Positions 5,728 to 8,424 of a DNA stretch of 8,424 nucleotides are shown piece after piece. Positions within the stretch are counted from its first letter, which is position 1, and every line of letters starts with the position of its first letter. The notes beneath the pieces are model-generated. The model worked only from the letters and a program-made list of their open reading frames with translations. It was not told where the DNA came from and did no database searches. The translations under genes were made by a program, and so were the position numbers. The stretch comes from Cytophagaceae bacterium. GTDB lineage: Bacteria; Bacteroidota; Bacteroidia; Cytophagales; Flexibacteraceae. The DNA lies in NCBI GenBank assembly GCA_947464365.1, contig CANHWS010000149.1:1-8424 (forward strand), written 5' to 3'.

Positions 5728-6810
5728 GTGCCTCTAACAACTCCAGCCTCAAACGCGCCGAAAACGCCTAAAGTTGATCCAAACGCGTCTCGCCTTGGCA
5801 TCAAAAAAATGCTCTCCATTGGGTTGCCAGTGGTATTTGCAATTGGCTTGTTTTGGTACGTTTATCGCAACTTTTCGGTTGTTGAGCTCAAAGCATCACT
5901 ATCGGCGGCTAACTATTGGTTGCTGATAGGATCCTTGGTACCCCTAGCAGCTAGTCACTACCTTAGGTCCCTTCGTTGGCGCCAATTGCTGGCCCCGTTA
6001 GGATACCGACCTCCTATATCCCAAATGTTTGCAGCCGTGATGTCTGGCTATACCGCCAACTTGATTCTGCCTCGTGCGGGGGAGGTCCTTCGCTGCACGA
6101 TCCTACAGAAGACCGCAAACGTTCCGACCGAAATCAGCCTTGGTAATGTTCTTGCCGAGCGTGTGCTGGACCTTGTGATGTTAGGCCTATTGACGGTCTT
6201 GGCCTTAGTTGTAGAGTATGAGCGCTTATCTGCCTTTTTGGGCTCATTGGTCATGACCAAACTGGCTGGCAGTGCTATAACAAGCGGAGTGGTATGGTCG
6301 TTTGTCGGTGGTGGCTTTGTGATTGTCGCTTTTGCCCTAACCCTGCTTTATACCTTTCGCAACCACCGCATTGTGGTCTTGCTATGGGGCTTTCTAACCC
6401 GTTTGTTTAACGGATTGGTCAGCGTTAAGGACGTACAGAATCTGCCCCTTTTTATGCTGTATTCTATCTTAATTTGGCTGGGCTATTACCTCAGTAGTGC
6501 GATGGTGCTATATGGGTTTTCCCCAACCGCCGATCTGCCTGTGGCTTCTGCCCTCGTCCTAAATGTCATTGGGGCATTCGGGATGGTAGCTCCTGTACAG
6601 GGGGGCATTGGTGCCTACCACTACATGGTCTCCACTGGGCTAACAGCAATCTATGCTGTTGAGACCAAGGATAGCCTTGGTCTCGCCTTCTTGCTGCACA
6701 CTTCCCAAATGTTGTTCACGCTGGTGCTAGGTGGTGTTTGTTTCTTGTGGTTATCACAGCAGACAAGCAAACAAAATACAGTGTCCTCGACCACAAAGCC
6801 TGCGACATAA
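5728..6810 (+). CDS. Flippase-like integral membrane protein (LPG synthase TM/UPF0104 type)
   Basis: This 360-residue inner-membrane protein has about seven or eight hydrophobic segments (near 30-46, 63-79, 146-163, 187-208, 240-263, 272-290 and 318-341). It matches the family defined by the membrane half of lysylphosphatidylglycerol synthase. Marks are HYLRSLRWRQLL (77-88), the loop NLILPRAGEVLR (111-122), ERVLDLVML (144-152) and APVQGGIGAYHYM (288-300). The soluble aminoacyl-transferase domain of full MprF is absent, so lysyl transfer is not expected; a lipid or glycolipid transport role is inferred for the family. The start is a GTG. No ATG lies between it and the in-frame stop at 5683. 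The alternative is M28 at 5809, after an A-rich run, which would drop a Pro/Thr/Lys-rich cytoplasmic tail. It carries the second copy of the 14-base palindrome. The next gene is 69 bases downstream. Confidence 0.9.
   Translation: MPLTTPASNAPKTPKVDPNASRLGIKKMLSIGLPVVFAIGLFWYVYRNFSVVELKASLSAANYWLLIGSLVPLAASHYLRSLRWRQLLAPLGYRPPISQMFAAVMSGYTANLILPRAGEVLRCTILQKTANVPTEISLGNVLAERVLDLVMLGLLTVLALVVEYERLSAFLGSLVMTKLAGSAITSGVVWSFVGGGFVIVAFALTLLYTFRNHRIVVLLWGFLTRLFNGLVSVKDVQNLPLFMLYSILIWLGYYLSSAMVLYGFSPTADLPVASALVLNVIGAFGMVAPVQGGIGAYHYMVSTGLTAIYAVETKDSLGLAFLLHTSQMLFTLVLGGVCFLWLSQQTSKQNTVSSTTKPAT
6247..6260. repeat. Perfect 14-base palindrome, copy 2 (in coding sequence)
   Basis: This is identical to 4251-4264 and lies inside the flippase-like gene, where it encodes L-V-M-T-(K). 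Its position within a reading frame argues against a promoter operator at this copy and leaves a chromosome-wide motif or coincidence as options. Confidence 0.6.
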
Positions 6811-6879
6811 CCTGTTCTAGCCCCCTCTAGCGGATCTATCTAGCTTGTTTACCAAACACGATCAAAACCACTGCCTCAG

Positions 6880-7539
6880 ATGTTAGTTGCCTCCGACCTT
6901 GTGAAACATTACGGCCCCGTTCAGGTACTGAAAGGCGTTAGTCTTAGCGTTGCCAATGGCGAGATCGTGAGTATTGTGGGGGCAAGCGGGGCCGGCAAAA
7001 GCACCTTGCTTCAACTATTAGGCACCTTAGACAAAGCAGATGGCGGGACGATCAGCATTAATGGGAATGTTGTGGCGGGCCTTTATGGTAATTCTTTGGC
7101 TCGTTTTCGCAACAAGCATATCGGTTTCGTCTTCCAAGCTCATAACCTGTTGCCTGAGTTCAGTGCACTCGAAAATGTTTGTATCCCAGCCTATATAGGC
7201 GGTGCTAGCCGGGCCGTAGCCGAACGCAAAGCAACCGAATTGCTCCAGAAATTAGGTTTGGGTCATCGCTTAGACCACAAACCTATGATGATGAGTGGAG
7301 GAGAGCAACAACGTGTCGCTGTTGCACGGGCCTTGGTCAATAGCCCATCTGTAGTCTATGCAGATGAGCCCAGCGGCAACCTAGACACACAAAATGCCGA
7401 AGCCTTGCACCAGCTCTTCTTCGACCTCAGGGCTGAGATGGGCCAGACCTTCGTGATAGTGACACACAACCAACAGCTTGCTAATCGTGCTGATCGTTGT
7501 CTTCGGATGGAAGGCGGTGTGATCGTCAACGGTAGTTAA
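6880..7539 (+). CDS. lolD: LolD-type ABC transporter ATP-binding protein
   Basis: This 219-residue cytoplasmic ATPase belongs to the MacB/LolD/FtsE group of ABC proteins. LolD powers release of outer-membrane lipoproteins from the inner membrane to the carrier LolA. All nucleotide-binding elements are intact: Walker A GASGAGKST (34-42), Q-loop Q86 in FVFQAHNLLPEF, signature MSGGEQQRV (138-146), Walker B SVVYADEP with D162 and E163, D-loop GNLD (166-169) and the switch H196 in VTHN. The length is standard. It starts at the ATG 6880, with AACC 10 bases upstream. No LolC/LolE-type permease lies beside it in this window, so its partner must be encoded elsewhere. Related ATPases serve MacB- or FtsX-like permeases, so the Lol assignment rests on overall similarity and is not certain. 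Confidence 0.87.
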   Translation: MLVASDLVKHYGPVQVLKGVSLSVANGEIVSIVGASGAGKSTLLQLLGTLDKADGGTISINGNVVAGLYGNSLARFRNKHIGFVFQAHNLLPEFSALENVCIPAYIGGASRAVAERKATELLQKLGLGHRLDHKPMMMSGGEQQRVAVARALVNSPSVVYADEPSGNLDTQNAEALHQLFFDLRAEMGQTFVIVTHNQQLANRADRCLRMEGGVIVNGS

Positions 7540-7656
7540 GTGGTTTCCTTCGCTTTTGCATTGGTTGATACTTTAGCCGAGTTGAGTGCCTGGTGTCAGT
7601 AGGGTAGAGGAACTTAAATTCACCCTTTTCAACCGACAGTTTTCTTATCTTGATGG

Positions 7657-8424
7657 ATGTCCAAGCCTAACGACAATACGAGTCAGCCTGCTGAGGTGCT
7701 AACTGAACGAGATCTAGTCCTGGATCGACTAAGCTGGTGGTCGTTTGTGGGGATTTTGTTGCTGGCTTTTGCTTTAATGTCGGTGTCTCTAGGGTTCAAG
7801 ACCATTTTCTTCAGAGACTATGCCATCATCTACGAAGGGGCTTATCGCCTATGGCTAGGCCAACAACCCTATCAAGACTTTGAGATGCCAGTTGGCCCAA
7901 TTAGTCTGCTAGGTCCTTGGCTGGCCTTCGCAGTCTGGGGGGCAAATTGGCAATCCCTCATTTGGTGTCAGCTTGGGCTCAATGCCCTTGGGCTACTTGC
8001 CTTTTCAGTGATTTTGAAACGCCTTGGGCTAGACATCTGGCGATTGGCCCTTGCCTTGGTCACTTGGGTAACCTTCTATACCTGGCCGAACAATTTGCCA
8101 TGGTACAACACGACTGCCCTCACCCTAGAGCTCTTTACTCTTTTGGCCGTCGTTTGGGTTTTGACTTCAAAACCAACTGGGTCAAAGATCCAGGCATTAC
8201 TTGGAGCAGTGATATCGGGTATTTGTGCAGGTGGTGTCATCCTTTGTAAGCAAGACTTTGGCCTTTTAACTGCGGCTTTAGTGTCGATATTGGTGCTTGT
8301 GTTTCTGAAGGATAGGATTACTAAGATCCGATTTGTGTTGGTGTTCTGGCTAGTCTTGGTGCTCAGCTTTTTGCTTTGTTGTTGGTTCTTGCCATCAGCA
8401 TTCCTGGCTCGGTTCAATTATGGA
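7657..8424 (+). CDS. GT-C type membrane glycosyltransferase, 5' part, cut by the right edge
   Basis: This frame stays open from the ATG at 7657 to the window end, 256 codons with no stop. An in-frame TGA at 7651-7653 fixes the start. Another ATG at 7653 is out of frame. The protein is strongly hydrophobic, with segments near 27-48, 82-96, 100-119, 127-141, 157-169, 202-217 and 224-244. The first extracytoplasmic loop reads RDYAIIYEGAYRLWLGQQPYQDFEMPVGP across 53-81. It has the acidic residues and the G-x-x-P-Y-x-D-F ... G-P pattern of GT39/ArnT-like and related glycosyltransferases that use polyprenyl-phosphate sugars. LCKQDFG (196-202) matches a second common segment. The likely role is glycosyl transfer on the periplasmic face of the inner membrane; substrate and acceptor are unknown. 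AACC lies 22 bases upstream. It is 117 bases after the LolD gene. Confidence 0.82.
   Translation, partial: MSKPNDNTSQPAEVLTERDLVLDRLSWWSFVGILLLAFALMSVSLGFKTIFFRDYAIIYEGAYRLWLGQQPYQDFEMPVGPISLLGPWLAFAVWGANWQSLIWCQLGLNALGLLAFSVILKRLGLDIWRLALALVTWVTFYTWPNNLPWYNTTALTLELFTLLAVVWVLTSKPTGSKIQALLGAVISGICAGGVILCKQDFGLLTAALVSILVLVFLKDRITKIRFVLVFWLVLVLSFLLCCWFLPSAFLARFNYG

Noticed and set aside
6817..6844. Three CTAG tetramers within about 30 bases
   Set aside because: CTAG is frequent elsewhere in this window, so it is not rare in this genome and the cluster carries little weight.
7917..8249. Plus-strand open frame of 110 codons in another frame of the glycosyltransferase
   Set aside because: It lies wholly within the glycosyltransferase frame, which has the right motifs and codon use. 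This alternative shows neither.
8076..8417. Minus-strand open frame of 113 codons inside the glycosyltransferase
   Set aside because: It is a shadow of the plus-strand frame, which encodes a coherent multi-pass membrane protein with family motifs.

Overview
The window looks like ordinary chromosomal DNA of a Bacteroidota bacterium of moderate GC content (close to half G+C by eye). Four things point there. The ECF sigma factor has the conserved Bacteroidota wording (LKPFA..LTKDVEDANDLLQDT, GTNLKAWLYTIMKNTF). No gene has a GGAGG-type ribosome binding site. One intergenic region carries a TTG-N21-TAnnTTTG promoter of the Bacteroidota type. One secreted protein carries the D-x5-[DNS]-G beta motif common in that phylum. 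I cannot place it to order or genus.

Left part (1-965, minus strand): a gene start running off the left edge, then a Rho-independent terminator, then an orphan ECF sigma factor with no visible anti-sigma partner. A 582-base divergent intergenic region follows (966-1547). It holds a weak promoter candidate for the sigma gene and several TTAAACA-type sites, but no convincing gene.

Middle part (1548-4233, plus strand): an inositol-monophosphatase-family phosphatase, a YqeY/GatB-like protein, and a two-histidine/one-aspartate 2-oxoglutarate/Fe(II) oxygenase of the isopenicillin N synthase type. The oxygenase sits between the best promoter and the best terminator in the window, so it is probably transcribed alone.

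Right part (4234-8424, plus strand): envelope-related genes. They are a secreted or membrane-anchored protein with three copies of a beta motif (function unknown), a multi-pass flippase-like protein (lysylphosphatidylglycerol synthase TM/UPF0104 type), a LolD-type ABC transporter ATPase without its permease, and the N-terminal 256 residues of a GT-C type membrane glycosyltransferase that runs off the right edge. Their spacings (69-132 bases) allow co-transcription, but nothing proves it.

I did not find a mobile element, CRISPR array, tRNA, rRNA or defence cassette, and I see no clear undescribed multi-gene system. The most interesting signals are an AACC motif upstream of seven of the nine start codons, usually 7-11 bases away; a 14-base perfect palindrome present twice; the triple-repeat envelope protein; and the TTAAACA sites in front of the sigma gene.
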